64,000 nucleotides of DNA from Gemmatimonadota bacterium (GTDB lineage Bacteria > Gemmatimonadota > Gemmatimonadetes > Gemmatimonadales > Gemmatimonadaceae), in contig JAQBPX010000002.1 of the NCBI GenBank assembly GCA_028287305.1, positions 186,001-250,000 on the forward strand, in the 5' to 3' direction. How positions within the stretch are numbered: position 1 is the stretch's first letter; every line of letters starts with the position of its first letter. Shown one piece after another: positions 47,310-56,119 of this stretch. The notes under the pieces are model-generated. The model was not told the DNA's origin, ran no database searches, and saw only the letters and a program-made list of their open reading frames with translations. The position numbers and the translations under genes were made by a program.

Positions 47310-48668
47310 ATGCGTTTCCTCCTCCCTCTACTCGCCTCGGCCGCGCTCGCGTCAACAACCCACGCCCAGGACGTCTCCGCCCGCATCGACTCGGCCCTGA
47401 CCGCCCTCCAGAAGGAAGGATTCAGCGGCGTGGTGCGCGTCGAGAAGGACGGTGCCGTCCTGCTCGAGAAGGGCTACGGCCTCGCCGACCGCTCGACCGG
47501 CCGCGCCATGACGCCCGCCACCGTGGTCCAGATCGGATCGAATACGAAAGACTTCACCGCCGTCGCCGTCCTCCAGCTCAAGGATCGTGGACTGCTTGCG
47601 CTGACCGACCCGATCTCGAAGTACTTCCCGGGCGCGCCGGCGGACAAGAAGGGCATCACCATCCAGCAGCTGCTCGACCACAGCGCCGGCCTGCCCGAGT
47701 ACGCCGGCGGCGATTATGACCCGGCCACGCGACAGCAGATCATCGACGCCATGATGAAGGCGCCGCTGCGATTCACCCCGGGCGCGAAGTCGCTCTACTC
47801 GAATCCCGGCTTCAGCCTGCTTGCCGCGATCATCGAACAGCTCACGGGCAAGACGTACGACGCCTACGTCCGCGACGCGATCCTCGCACCGCTCGGCCTC
47901 AGGAAGACGGGATTCCTCTTCCCCAACTTCGCGAGCGACGAGCTGGCGCACGGCTACTTCGCCACCGGCAAGGACAACGGCACCATGCTCTCCAGGGCGC
48001 ACGCCGCTGATGGCCCGTACTGGAACCTGCGCGGCAATGGCGGCATGCTCTCCACGGTCGAGGACATGCACGCGTTCTACTCCGCATTGTTCGAGGGCGA
48101 ACGGCTGCTGCGCGCCGAGACGCGCGACCTGCGCTTCGATCCCCGGCAACCGGTCGGCCTGGCCGGCTCCGACGGCATCGACTTCTTCCTCTATGAGCGC
48201 GACCCCATCGCCCATACCGAGATCATCATCGCGGCCAACAACCCCACGGTCAGGCCGCCGCGCATTCGCGGCGCGGTCGCCGGAATTCTCGGGCTGCCGA
48301 ACGCCGAGATGGACGGGCCACCGGAAGGGCGCGAAGGCGGGCACCCCGCACCGGCGCCGATCCTTTCGGCGGTCTCCGAGCTTGTCGCCGCGCTCAACAG
48401 CGCCGATGACACGAAGATCGCCGCGGTCATCCGGGATCACTTTGCCGTGGAGCCCGATGCACCGTCCGTCGCCGTTCGCACCGAGCGCTTCAAGGGGCTG
48501 CACGAGCGCTTCGGCGACTTCGTCGTGACGTCGGTCGAGGCTTTCGACTCCGGGCCGGTGGACGTGCACGTCTCGAGCAAGGGCGGCAACGCGACCCTCA
48601 AGGTCCAGGTGGACCTCAAGGCTCCCTGGAAGATCCACTCGATCCAGCTGCTGGCAGGCGGTGACTGA
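47310..48668 (+). CDS. Secreted serine hydrolase, beta-lactamase/esterase family (class C-like)
   Basis: A 452-residue exported protein: signal peptide 1-20 (FLLPLLASAALASTTHAQ), a class-C-type serine hydrolase domain (about 25-330) and a C-terminal NTF2/DUF3471-like domain (about 345-452). The catalytic S-x2-K is S77-N-T-K80 and the Tyr motif is Y163-S-N. HSAGLPEYAGG is family-typical. The third motif (K/H-x-G) is not clear, so it may be an esterase or peptidase rather than a true beta-lactamase. A BlaI-type operator lies directly upstream, suggesting cell-wall-damage or beta-lactam-responsive control. Confidence 0.85.
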   Translation: MRFLLPLLASAALASTTHAQDVSARIDSALTALQKEGFSGVVRVEKDGAVLLEKGYGLADRSTGRAMTPATVVQIGSNTKDFTAVAVLQLKDRGLLALTDPISKYFPGAPADKKGITIQQLLDHSAGLPEYAGGDYDPATRQQIIDAMMKAPLRFTPGAKSLYSNPGFSLLAAIIEQLTGKTYDAYVRDAILAPLGLRKTGFLFPNFASDELAHGYFATGKDNGTMLSRAHAADGPYWNLRGNGGMLSTVEDMHAFYSALFEGERLLRAETRDLRFDPRQPVGLAGSDGIDFFLYERDPIAHTEIIIAANNPTVRPPRIRGAVAGILGLPNAEMDGPPEGREGGHPAPAPILSAVSELVAALNSADDTKIAAVIRDHFAVEPDAPSVAVRTERFKGLHERFGDFVVTSVEAFDSGPVDVHVSSKGGNATLKVQVDLKAPWKIHSIQLLAGGD

Positions 48669-48736
48669 CCCGCTGCCCTTGCGGGCGCCGGAGGGGTCGG
48701 CCATGCTAGCGATCCCTCCGCACCCTGGAGCCCGAC

Positions 48737-49627
48737 ATGAGCAACACCGCGCCCGGCACGCGCACCGACCCCTCGCTCGCGCCAGACCGCCCGCGCGACG
48801 ATGAGCTCGACCTGTTCGGGCTCACCCACGCGGGCGTGGTGCGCGAGGAGAACCAGGACCAGTTCCTCCTCTGCACCGTGCATCCGCAGGTCGTGGTGCA
48901 TGCGTCCAGCCTGGCGGACACGGACTCACTCGCGCTGCGGGGCCAGCGACTCGCGACGCTGATGCTCGTGGCCGACGGCGTGGGCGGGCGCGCGGCCGGC
49001 AGTCGCGCGAGCCAGCTCGCCACCGAGGCGATCACCCAGTACGTGGCGTCCACGCTGCGATCGTATCACACGGCAGGCTCCGCCAGCGACGCGGAATTCA
49101 CCGAGGCGCTGCGGAACGCGGCGTGCGACGCGCACGAGGCAGTGCGCGGCGAGGCGCGCACCAGCCAGTCGGGTGCGGGAATGGCGACCACGCTCTCGCT
49201 CGCGGTAGTCGTCTGGCCCTGGATGTACGTGGTGCAGGTCGGCGACAGTCGGTGCTACTTCTACCAGGACGGCGTGCTGCGCCAGGTGACGCGCGACCAG
49301 ACCTTCGCACAGGACCTGGTGGAGCGGGGAGTGATGACGGCCGAGAAGGCGAAGAGCTCCCCGCTCAACAACGTCCTCTCGAGCGCGATCGGGGCCGAGG
49401 ATGCGCTCCCCGAGATCACGCGCGTGGACGTGCGCAAGCGCGGGTGCGTGATCCTCGTCTGCAGCGACGGGCTCACCAAGCACGTGACCGACGCGGAGAT
49501 CGCGTCGCGGCTTGGCGCCATGCAGGGCGCCGAGCAGGTGGCGCAGGAGCTGCTCGCCCTCGCCCTCGCGCGCGGTGGCTCCGACAACGTGACGATCGTG
49601 GTCGGCCGCGCGCTGAAGAAGGCCTGA
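48737..49627 (+). CDS. PP2C-family protein serine/threonine phosphatase
   Basis: A 296-residue cytosolic PP2C/Stp-type phosphatase. Motifs: REENQDQF, VADGVGGRAAGSRAS (metal Asp-Gly), GAGMATTLSLAVV, VQVGDSRCYFY, RDQTFAQDLVERGVMT, LVCSDGLTKHV and GGSDNVTIVVGR. All metal-binding Asp positions are present. Such enzymes oppose Hanks-type kinases, but no kinase gene is adjacent. It ends 12 bases from the convergent EncFtn-like gene. Confidence 0.93.
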   Translation: MSNTAPGTRTDPSLAPDRPRDDELDLFGLTHAGVVREENQDQFLLCTVHPQVVVHASSLADTDSLALRGQRLATLMLVADGVGGRAAGSRASQLATEAITQYVASTLRSYHTAGSASDAEFTEALRNAACDAHEAVRGEARTSQSGAGMATTLSLAVVVWPWMYVVQVGDSRCYFYQDGVLRQVTRDQTFAQDLVERGVMTAEKAKSSPLNNVLSSAIGAEDALPEITRVDVRKRGCVILVCSDGLTKHVTDAEIASRLGAMQGAEQVAQELLALALARGGSDNVTIVVGRALKKA

Positions 49628-49639
49628 CTTCAGGCCTGA

Positions 49640-49954
49640 CTACTCGCTGGCTTCCTCGGCCTTGTCGGCCTTCTTCACGATGTCGCCCGTAGTGAAGAGG
49701 ATGCCCTGGAGCATGGTGCGCCACTGCTCGTTCTGCCGGAGCAGGAACTCCAGGTCCATCCCGAAGTGCTTCATCTCCTCGTGCTGGGCGTTCTGCATGA
49801 TCTTCTTCGCCTGCACATTCTTCTCGAGGGAGATGCGCTGCTCGTACCAGCCGATCGCCTCCGCCTCCTCGGTGAGTGAGGTGATCATGCGGGCGAAGGT
49901 GCGGGTCTCGTCGGAGAGCTCGCCAGGCGGCTCGTGATATTGGTCGAATGACAT
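49640..49954 (-). CDS. Encapsulated ferritin-like protein (EncFtn) homolog, orphan
   Basis: A 104-residue two-helix iron protein. The start MSFDQYHEPPGELSDETR matches the EncFtn opening. The ferroxidase residues fit exactly by spacing: E30, E60 and H63 (EEAEA and HEEMKH) correspond to E32, E62 and H65 of the Rhodospirillum protein, and Y37 (GWYEQR) to Y39. Such proteins form annular decamers that oxidise iron inside encapsulin shells. No encapsulin shell gene is adjacent or recognisable in this window, and the C-terminus (KKADKAEEASE) lacks the usual hydrophobic cargo peptide. Divergent from a Cys/His-motif TPR gene, 45 bases away. Confidence 0.82.
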   Translation of the reverse strand: MSFDQYHEPPGELSDETRTFARMITSLTEEAEAIGWYEQRISLEKNVQAKKIMQNAQHEEMKHFGMDLEFLLRQNEQWRTMLQGILFTTGDIVKKADKAEEASE

Positions 49955-49999
49955 GGTCGCCCCTCCTGCAATTGATGCGCCCGCTGCAGATTTCCCGTC

Positions 50000-51616
50000 A
50001 TGCGCACCTCCCGACTGGTAATCGCCGCTGCCTCCGCGCTGCTGGCGCTCTCGCTCGGCCCCCGCTCGCTCGCTGCACAGCACGAGGGGCACGCGAACGC
50101 GATGGTCACCGATTCGGGAATGCCGCTGTTCCGCGCGGCGCTCGGCCCCTTCACGCGACGCGTCACCACAAGCTCCGCCGACGCCCAGTCGTACTTCGAC
50201 CAGGGCGTGCAGCTCATGTACTCCTTCGCGCGCTCGGAGGCGGTGCGGTCGTTTCGCGAGGCGGAGCGACGCGACTCCACCTGCGCCATGTGCTGGTGGG
50301 GCGAGGCCTGGTCGCGCGGCGCGTACCTGAACGAGCCCATGGACTCGGCCGGCGGCGCGCTCGCCCATGCAGCGGCGCAGCATGCGAAGCGCCTCGCGGC
50401 AACCGTGAAGCCGCAGGACGCGGCCCTCATCGAGGCAATGACGGCGCGCTACGCGCCCGCGTACTCGCTTCCTGGCCGGCCGCGACTCGACTCGGCCTAC
50501 GCCAGCGCGATGGCCTCTGCATACGCGCGCTATCCGAAGGATCAGGAGGTGGCGACGCTCTACGCCGAGGCGCTGATGCTGCTCGAGCCACGGCGCGGGC
50601 AGTGGTCGCTGGAGAAGCCGTCCATCCAGCGGATTCACCAGGTGCTGGAAGGCGTGCTTGCGGCGGACCGCACGCACCCCGGCGCGTGCCACCTCTACGT
50701 GCACGCCACGGAGTCCACCAGCAAGCCGGAGAAGGCCGAGTGGTGCGCCGACCTGCTCGGCAGCAGCATTCCGGGAGCGAGCCACATCAACCACATGCCG
50801 TCGCACACGTACAACCGGGTGGGACGCTGGGGTGATGCGGTGCGCGCGAACCTCGATGCATGGCACACGGACCAGCGCTCGGTGGCCGGACAGGGCTTCA
50901 CGATCTATCCGTCGCACAACCTGCACATGCTCCTGTTCGCCGCCTGCATGGATGGGCAGGGAGCGGTTGCCGAGCAGGCAGCGCGTGACTACGCGAAGAT
51001 CACCGCGGGAGGCAGCTACTATCGCGCGCTGGTGCTCATGCGCTTCGGGCGCTTTGCCGAGGTGCTCGAGCTGCACGCGGCTCCAACGGACCCGGTGACG
51101 CGAGGGTTATGGGACTTCGCTCGCGGCTACGCGCACCTGCGGCTGGGCGCGGTGGACAGCGCGCGCTTCTACCTGGCAGGCGTCGATAGCAGCGCGCGAG
51201 ATACGCCGGCGTCAGTGAACTTCCGCGGTCACACGGCGGCGCAACTGCTCGGCCTCACCGGCGGAATCCTGCGAGCGGAGCTTGAGCGACATGATGGCAA
51301 GCTGCGCGACGCGATCGGCTCACTGCAGCGATCGGTGGCCATCGAGGATTCGCTGCGCTACGACGAGCCCGAGCCGTTGAACTTCTCGGCGCGCGACTGG
51401 CTCGGTGCCGCGCTGCTGGAGGACCAGCGCGCGGTAGAGGCCGAGCAGGTCTATCGCACGGCCCTGGTGCACCGCCCACGCAACGGGTGGGACCTGCTCG
51501 GACTCGAGCAGTCGCTCTCCGCCCAGGGGAGAACGGCCGAGGCCGCTGACGTGCATCGCCAGTTCATCGCGGCGTGGGCGCGATCGGACAGCTGGATCAC
51601 GTCGTCTCGTTTCTGA
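50000..51616 (+). CDS. Exported TPR protein with conserved Cys/His motifs
   Basis: A 538-residue protein with a signal peptide (about 1-26, LALSLGPRSLAAQ). TPR-like helices hold conserved metal-ligand-like motifs: C95-x2-C98 with WW (CAMCWWGEAW), C230-H-L-Y-V-H235, and H262-INH-MPSH269. These recur in the family and resemble a metal or haem site, but the function is unknown. The C-terminal half has further repeats (RDAIGSLQRSVAIEDSL; ALLEDQRAVEAEQVYRTAL). It is divergent from the EncFtn-like gene, sharing a 45-base promoter region. Confidence 0.78.
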   Translation: MRTSRLVIAAASALLALSLGPRSLAAQHEGHANAMVTDSGMPLFRAALGPFTRRVTTSSADAQSYFDQGVQLMYSFARSEAVRSFREAERRDSTCAMCWWGEAWSRGAYLNEPMDSAGGALAHAAAQHAKRLAATVKPQDAALIEAMTARYAPAYSLPGRPRLDSAYASAMASAYARYPKDQEVATLYAEALMLLEPRRGQWSLEKPSIQRIHQVLEGVLAADRTHPGACHLYVHATESTSKPEKAEWCADLLGSSIPGASHINHMPSHTYNRVGRWGDAVRANLDAWHTDQRSVAGQGFTIYPSHNLHMLLFAACMDGQGAVAEQAARDYAKITAGGSYYRALVLMRFGRFAEVLELHAAPTDPVTRGLWDFARGYAHLRLGAVDSARFYLAGVDSSARDTPASVNFRGHTAAQLLGLTGGILRAELERHDGKLRDAIGSLQRSVAIEDSLRYDEPEPLNFSARDWLGAALLEDQRAVEAEQVYRTALVHRPRNGWDLLGLEQSLSAQGRTAEAADVHRQFIAAWARSDSWITSSRF

Positions 51617-51684
51617 GGAAACGTGGTGGTGCCCGGCGGGGTACCTTGAGGGTCGAACTTTTCATGCCCAACGGGAAACCATAC

Positions 51685-53844
51685 ATGCTCCGTCATCGTT
51701 CGTTGCTGCTGCTGCTCGCCGCCTCCGCGAGCTGCGTTCGTTCGCCCGCCACCACGGCGTCCGCTCCGGTCGCGATTTCGGCGTCGCAGGCGCTGCCGGC
51801 GTCGAGTCCGTTCGCGTCTGCGAGCACGCTCGCCTTCCAGGCGCCGGACTTCGGCCGCATCCACAACGGTGACTACCAGCCGGCGTTCGAGGAGGGGATG
51901 CGCCAGCACCTCGCCGAGATCGATGCCATCGCGAACAACCCGGCGCTGCCGACGTTCGACAACACCATCCTCGCGATGGAGCGCTCGGGCGAGCTGCTCA
52001 CGCGCGTGAGCAAGGTCTTCAACGGCGTGGTGGGCGCGAACACGAACGACACGCTGCAGAAGGTGCAGGAGGTCGAGGCAGGCAAGCTCGCGCAGCACTT
52101 CGATGCGGTGTACCTGAATGCGAAGCTGTTCCAGCGCGTGAAGGCGGTGTACGACCAGCGCGATGCGCAGGCGGGCGGCGTGGAGGAGAAGGCGTTGCTC
52201 GCGCGATACTATCGCGACTTTGTGCGCTCCGGGGCGCTGCTCAGCGAAGCCGACAAGGCGAAGCTGCGCGCGCTGAACCTCGAGGAGTCGAAGCTGACCA
52301 CGGACTTCCAGAATCACCTGCTGGCGGCGACGAAGGCCGGCGCGGTGGTGGTGAGCGACCGTGCGGAGCTCGAGGGGCTCGATGAGGGGCAGGTTGCCGC
52401 GCTCGCGCAGGCCGCGAAGGAGCGCGGCATGGAGGGCAAGTGGGTGATCGTGCTCCAGAACACCACGCAGCATCCGCTGCAGGCGTCGCTGAAGAATCGC
52501 GCGCTGCGGCAGCGGCTGTTCGTCGCGTCCACCACGCGGGCGGAGCATGGGGACGCGAACGACACTCGGGCGATCATCGCGCGCTACGCACAGCTGCGCG
52601 CCGAGCGGGCGGCGTTGCTGGGATATCCCAGCTACGCGGCGTATGCATTGGAGACGCAGGGCGCGAAGACGCCCGAGCAGGCGATCGGCCTGCTGACTGG
52701 CCTCGCCGCGCCGGCCACGGCGAAGGCGCGCGACGAGATCGCGAAGATGCAGGCGCTGATCGACCGGCAGGGCGGTGGGTTCAAGCTCGCCCCCTGGGAC
52801 TGGCAGTACTACGCGGAGCAGGTGCGCAAGGCGGAGTACGACCTGGACAACAACCAGATCAAGCCGTACTTCGAGCTCGATCACGTGCTCAAGGACGGCG
52901 TGTTCTTCGCGGCGCACCAGCTCTACGGGTTGACGTTCAGGCAGCGCACGGACCTGCCCGTGTACCAGCCCGACGTGAGGGTGTTCGAGGTGTTCGACGC
53001 CGACGGGAAGTCCATGGCGCTGTTCTACTGCGACTACTTCAAGCGCGACAACAAGAACGGCGGCGCCTGGATGGACAACTTCGTGGACCAGAGCGGCATG
53101 ACCGGCCTGAAGCCGGTGGTCTACAACGTGGCGAACTTCCAGAAGCCGGCGCCCGGGCAGCCGGCGCTGCTCAGCTTCGATGACGTGACCACCATGTTCC
53201 ACGAGTTCGGGCATGCGCTGCACGGGATGTTCTCGAGCGTGCAGTACCCCACTTTCTCCGGGTCGAACGTGCCGCGCGACTTCGTGGAGTTCCCGAGCCA
53301 GTTCAACGAGCACTGGGCGCTCGAGCCCACGGTGTTCGCGAACTTCGCGAAGCACTACCAGACCGGCGCGCCCATGCCGCAGGCGCTGGTGGACAAGATC
53401 AAGCGCGCGCGAACGTTCAACCAGGGATTCGCGACCACCGAGTACCTGGCCGCGTCGCTGCTGGACCTGGCGTGGCACACGCAATCGAAGGACGCGCCGA
53501 AGCAGGACGTGGGCGCCTTCGAGGCCGCGGCGCTGCAGCGCTTCGGCGTGGCGATGCCCGAGGTGCCGCCGCGCTATCGCACGCCGTACTTCGCGCACAT
53601 CTGGGCGAACAGCTACGCCGCGGGCTACTACGCGTACATGTGGAGTGAGCTGATCGACGACGACGCGTACGCGTGGTTCACCGAGAACGGCGGCATGACG
53701 CGCGCGAACGGCCAGCGTTTCCGCGACATGATCCTCTCGCGCGGCGGGGTGACCGATGCGGCGACGCTCTACCGGGCGTTTCGCGGACGCGATCCAAAGA
53801 TCGATGCGCTGCTGGAGCAGAGGGGGCTCAAGCCGCCTGAGTAG
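51685..53844 (+). CDS. dcp: M3-family peptidyl-dipeptidase (Dcp-like) lipoprotein
   Basis: A 719-residue oligopeptidase with an N-terminal lipoprotein-type signal (LLLLAASASC, Cys17). The zinc site is H506-E-F-G-H510 (TMFHEFGHALHG), with the downstream Glu in the FVEFPSQFNEHW block typical of Dcp. Family stretches: LPVYQPDVRVFEVFDADG, ALFYCDYFKRDNKNGGAWMDNF, TPYFAHIWANSYAAGYYAYMWSE. Dcp removes C-terminal dipeptides; periplasmic location is inferred from the signal. Starts at 51664 and 51574 are in frame but do not improve the signal. TACCTT at 51642-51647 may be a -10. Confidence 0.9.
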   Translation: MLRHRSLLLLLAASASCVRSPATTASAPVAISASQALPASSPFASASTLAFQAPDFGRIHNGDYQPAFEEGMRQHLAEIDAIANNPALPTFDNTILAMERSGELLTRVSKVFNGVVGANTNDTLQKVQEVEAGKLAQHFDAVYLNAKLFQRVKAVYDQRDAQAGGVEEKALLARYYRDFVRSGALLSEADKAKLRALNLEESKLTTDFQNHLLAATKAGAVVVSDRAELEGLDEGQVAALAQAAKERGMEGKWVIVLQNTTQHPLQASLKNRALRQRLFVASTTRAEHGDANDTRAIIARYAQLRAERAALLGYPSYAAYALETQGAKTPEQAIGLLTGLAAPATAKARDEIAKMQALIDRQGGGFKLAPWDWQYYAEQVRKAEYDLDNNQIKPYFELDHVLKDGVFFAAHQLYGLTFRQRTDLPVYQPDVRVFEVFDADGKSMALFYCDYFKRDNKNGGAWMDNFVDQSGMTGLKPVVYNVANFQKPAPGQPALLSFDDVTTMFHEFGHALHGMFSSVQYPTFSGSNVPRDFVEFPSQFNEHWALEPTVFANFAKHYQTGAPMPQALVDKIKRARTFNQGFATTEYLAASLLDLAWHTQSKDAPKQDVGAFEAAALQRFGVAMPEVPPRYRTPYFAHIWANSYAAGYYAYMWSELIDDDAYAWFTENGGMTRANGQRFRDMILSRGGVTDAATLYRAFRGRDPKIDALLEQRGLKPPE

Positions 53845-53845
53845 C

Positions 53846-53922
53846 GGTGACTGAGGGGCTCGGGTGCTGGGGAGTCAGGCAGTTCCCGATTTCCTCAGCC
53901 CCTCATGCCTGAGCCCCTGCCG
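53846..53922. terminator. Inverted-repeat hairpin between convergent genes
   Basis: tgaggggct (53852-53860) is inverted as agcccctca (53897-53905), and the same word recurs once more as gagcccctg at 53911-53919. It lies between the convergent M3 peptidase and LytTR genes and uses the same ctgaggggct vocabulary found at 31.6 and 44.0 kb. Confidence 0.5.
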
Positions 53923-53923
53923 T

Positions 53924-54763
53924 TCAGCCCTTCATCCCCAGCCACTTCTCCAGCGCCTCGCGCCGCGTGCGGCTGGCGCGCAGGCTGATGCCGCCGCGCA
54001 GCAGTACCTCTCCATCGCCGCCGGCTCCGCGGCGGAGGCCCTCCACCAGCTCGAGGCGCACGATCACCGAGCGGTGCACGCGCATGAACTTCGCCGGGTC
54101 GAGGCGATCTTCCAGCGACTGCATGGTCTCGCGGATCAGGTGTCGCTTGCCCGCGGTGAAGATCTCGGCGTAGGGGCCGCTCGCCACGATGTAGTCGATC
54201 TCGGAAACCGGAACCGGTCGCACGGTGCCCTTCACGTCCACGGCGATGCGCTCGAGGTACTCGCCAGCGCCCGGTGTCGCAGCGCCTGGCGAGGGCGCCG
54301 ATGCAGAAGCGGTGGGCGCAACGGCGCCGAGCACTGACAGCATCCGCTCGCGAAGATCCTGGAGGCCCGATGACTCCACCGCCTTTCGCGCCCGGACGAT
54401 CGCCTGCTCGAAGCGCTCGTCGTCGAATGGCTTCACCAGGTAGTCGATGGCCGCGATCTCGAACGCCTCCACGGCATAGCGGTCGTACGCGGTCACGAAG
54501 ATCGTGGCGGGCATCTGCGCGGCGCCGACCTCACGCACCACGTCGATCCCGCTCTTCCCGGGCATCTGCACGTCGAGGAACACCACGTCGGGCGCCAGCG
54601 CGCGGATCGCGGCAATTGCCTCGATGCCGTCCGCCGCGGTTCCCACCAGGTCCACTCCCGGCTCGCGCGAGACCAGGTCCTGCAGCCGCAGGCGATTGAA
54701 GGCCTCATCATCCACGATGAGCACGCGCAGTCGCCGGCCCTCTCCCGCGGCCCGGTCGCTCAT
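53924..54763 (-). CDS. LytTR-family response regulator
   Basis: A 279-residue regulator. Receiver domain (12-125): acidic VDDE, phospho-acceptor D64 (FLDVQMPG), T91 and K111 (VKPF). An Ala/Pro linker (about 148-168) leads to a LytTR DNA-binding domain (about 170-275: VPVSEIDYIVASGPYAEIFTAGKRHLIRETMQSLEDRL, FMRVHRSVIVRLELVE). It is co-translated with its kinase (ATGA overlap) and divergent from the MacAB-TolC operon, its likely target. Confidence 0.93.
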   Translation of the reverse strand: MSDRAAGEGRRLRVLIVDDEAFNRLRLQDLVSREPGVDLVGTAADGIEAIAAIRALAPDVVFLDVQMPGKSGIDVVREVGAAQMPATIFVTAYDRYAVEAFEIAAIDYLVKPFDDERFEQAIVRARKAVESSGLQDLRERMLSVLGAVAPTASASAPSPGAATPGAGEYLERIAVDVKGTVRPVPVSEIDYIVASGPYAEIFTAGKRHLIRETMQSLEDRLDPAKFMRVHRSVIVRLELVEGLRRGAGGDGEVLLRGGISLRASRTRREALEKWLGMKG

Positions 54764-55878
54764 GCGCGCGCGCCCTGGCGGGCTGGCATGCGCGCCTGCA
54801 CGCGCGCCTCCCGGGCATCCAGCCGCAGGTCGAGTGACGCGGCGCGTCCGTGCAGCTGCGCCAGGCGCGCCCGCGAATTGGAGAGACCCACCCCGGACCC
54901 GTCGCTCGCCGGCGCAGGCTCGGCGCCGGCCGGCACCTCATTCCGCACCTCGATCATCAGCGTCTCGCCATCCAGCCACGCGCGCAGCGCGATGGTCGTG
55001 CTGCCGCGCAGCTTCTCCACGCCATGCTTGATCGCGTTCTCCACCAGCGGCTGCAGCAGGAGGCTGGGCACCAGCATGTCGAGCGTGTCGTCGCTCGCGT
55101 CGACGGTCACTTCCAGCCGGCCCTCGAATCGCATGCGCGTGATGTCCAGGTAGCGCTCGAGGATCGCCAGCTCGTCTCGCAGGGTGATTTCCGGCGATCC
55201 CGCACCGTCGAGCGAGAAGCGCAGCAGCTCGCTGAGCCTCGAGATCATCCGTCGCACGGCGCGAGGATCCCGTTCCACGAGGGCCGAGATCATGTTGAGC
55301 GTGTTGAAGAGGAAGTGCGGGTCGAGCTGGCGGCGCAGCGATTCGAGCTGCGCGCCGGCGAGCTGGGCCTCGAGACGAGTGGAATGTTCCTTCCGGGCGC
55401 GATAGCGGAACGACCAGGCCCTCGCGAGCCCCGTGGTCAGCACGGCGAGGAAGATCACCAGTCCGTTGATGACGCCGAGCCAGAGGGGCGGCCCGCCGCC
55501 AGGGCCGCGGCCGGCGGGGCGCGGCGGCATGATGGAACCGCGCAGGGCGCGCCCGAGCATTGCCATCATGATGGCCGTGGGCAGCGCGACCGCGGCGAAG
55601 ATGAGCACCTGCTTCGCGCGCGAGTTCCGGTCTACGCCCACGCGGGCCGCGACCGCGAAGATCCCCGGCGTGAGCAGCGCCCAGAAGGATGCCTCCACCA
55701 GCGAGATCACGATGGACGCGATGTTCGCCTGCGCGCTCACGTCCATGCCGCGCACGTCGAGCAGCCGGCTCGCCACGTTCAGGAAGGCGTACGCCAGCCA
55801 GAATGCCCCGATGTAGGCGAGCTCGCGGCGCGAGAGCGGGATGCGCTCCAGCGTGGCGGGATGTTCCGCGGTCACCAT
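54760..55878 (-). CDS. LytS-type sensor histidine kinase
   Basis: A 372-residue membrane kinase of the His_kinase (PF06580) type. Four membrane helices (about 22-160) without a large sensor domain are followed by the phospho-acceptor motif QLDPH188FLFNTLNMISAL. The ATPase domain has LLLQPLVENAIKHGV (N box) and SGVGLSNSRARL (G box). The sensed signal may be in the membrane or envelope. The start ATG 55878 avoids the long open frame upstream. It is paired with the LytTR regulator by a 4-base overlap and lies divergent from the efflux operon, 241 bases away. Confidence 0.92.
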   Translation of the reverse strand: MVTAEHPATLERIPLSRRELAYIGAFWLAYAFLNVASRLLDVRGMDVSAQANIASIVISLVEASFWALLTPGIFAVAARVGVDRNSRAKQVLIFAAVALPTAIMMAMLGRALRGSIMPPRPAGRGPGGGPPLWLGVINGLVIFLAVLTTGLARAWSFRYRARKEHSTRLEAQLAGAQLESLRRQLDPHFLFNTLNMISALVERDPRAVRRMISRLSELLRFSLDGAGSPEITLRDELAILERYLDITRMRFEGRLEVTVDASDDTLDMLVPSLLLQPLVENAIKHGVEKLRGSTTIALRAWLDGETLMIEVRNEVPAGAEPAPASDGSGVGLSNSRARLAQLHGRAASLDLRLDAREARVQARMPARQGARA

Positions 55879-56119
55879 CGGGGTCCAGGCATCGGCATTC
55901 TGCACGCCTGAGGATACCCCATCGCGTGCGCCGCGCGATAGCGCCAGTGCACCATCGGCAGGGCAGGCGTCACGAGGCGCCGCCTCATGGCATGAACCGC
56001 GAGCTCCCATTCGTGACGCCCAGCGCACCGCTCGAAACACCGTGCGGCGCCCCGTGACAACCGTCCCATGGGGCTCTCCGGAAAGGCGTATGGTGCATGA
56101 GCCCCGAACAGAGGAAACA

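Noticed and set aside
47054-49640. Complete BlaR1-BlaI resistance locus
   Set aside because: Only the operator and a serine hydrolase are present; the following gene is a PP2C phosphatase, and no blaI or blaR1 is found.
49640-53844. Encapsulin nanocompartment operon
   Set aside because: The EncFtn-like gene is clear, but its neighbours are a phosphatase, a TPR protein and a peptidase; none is an HK97-fold shell protein.
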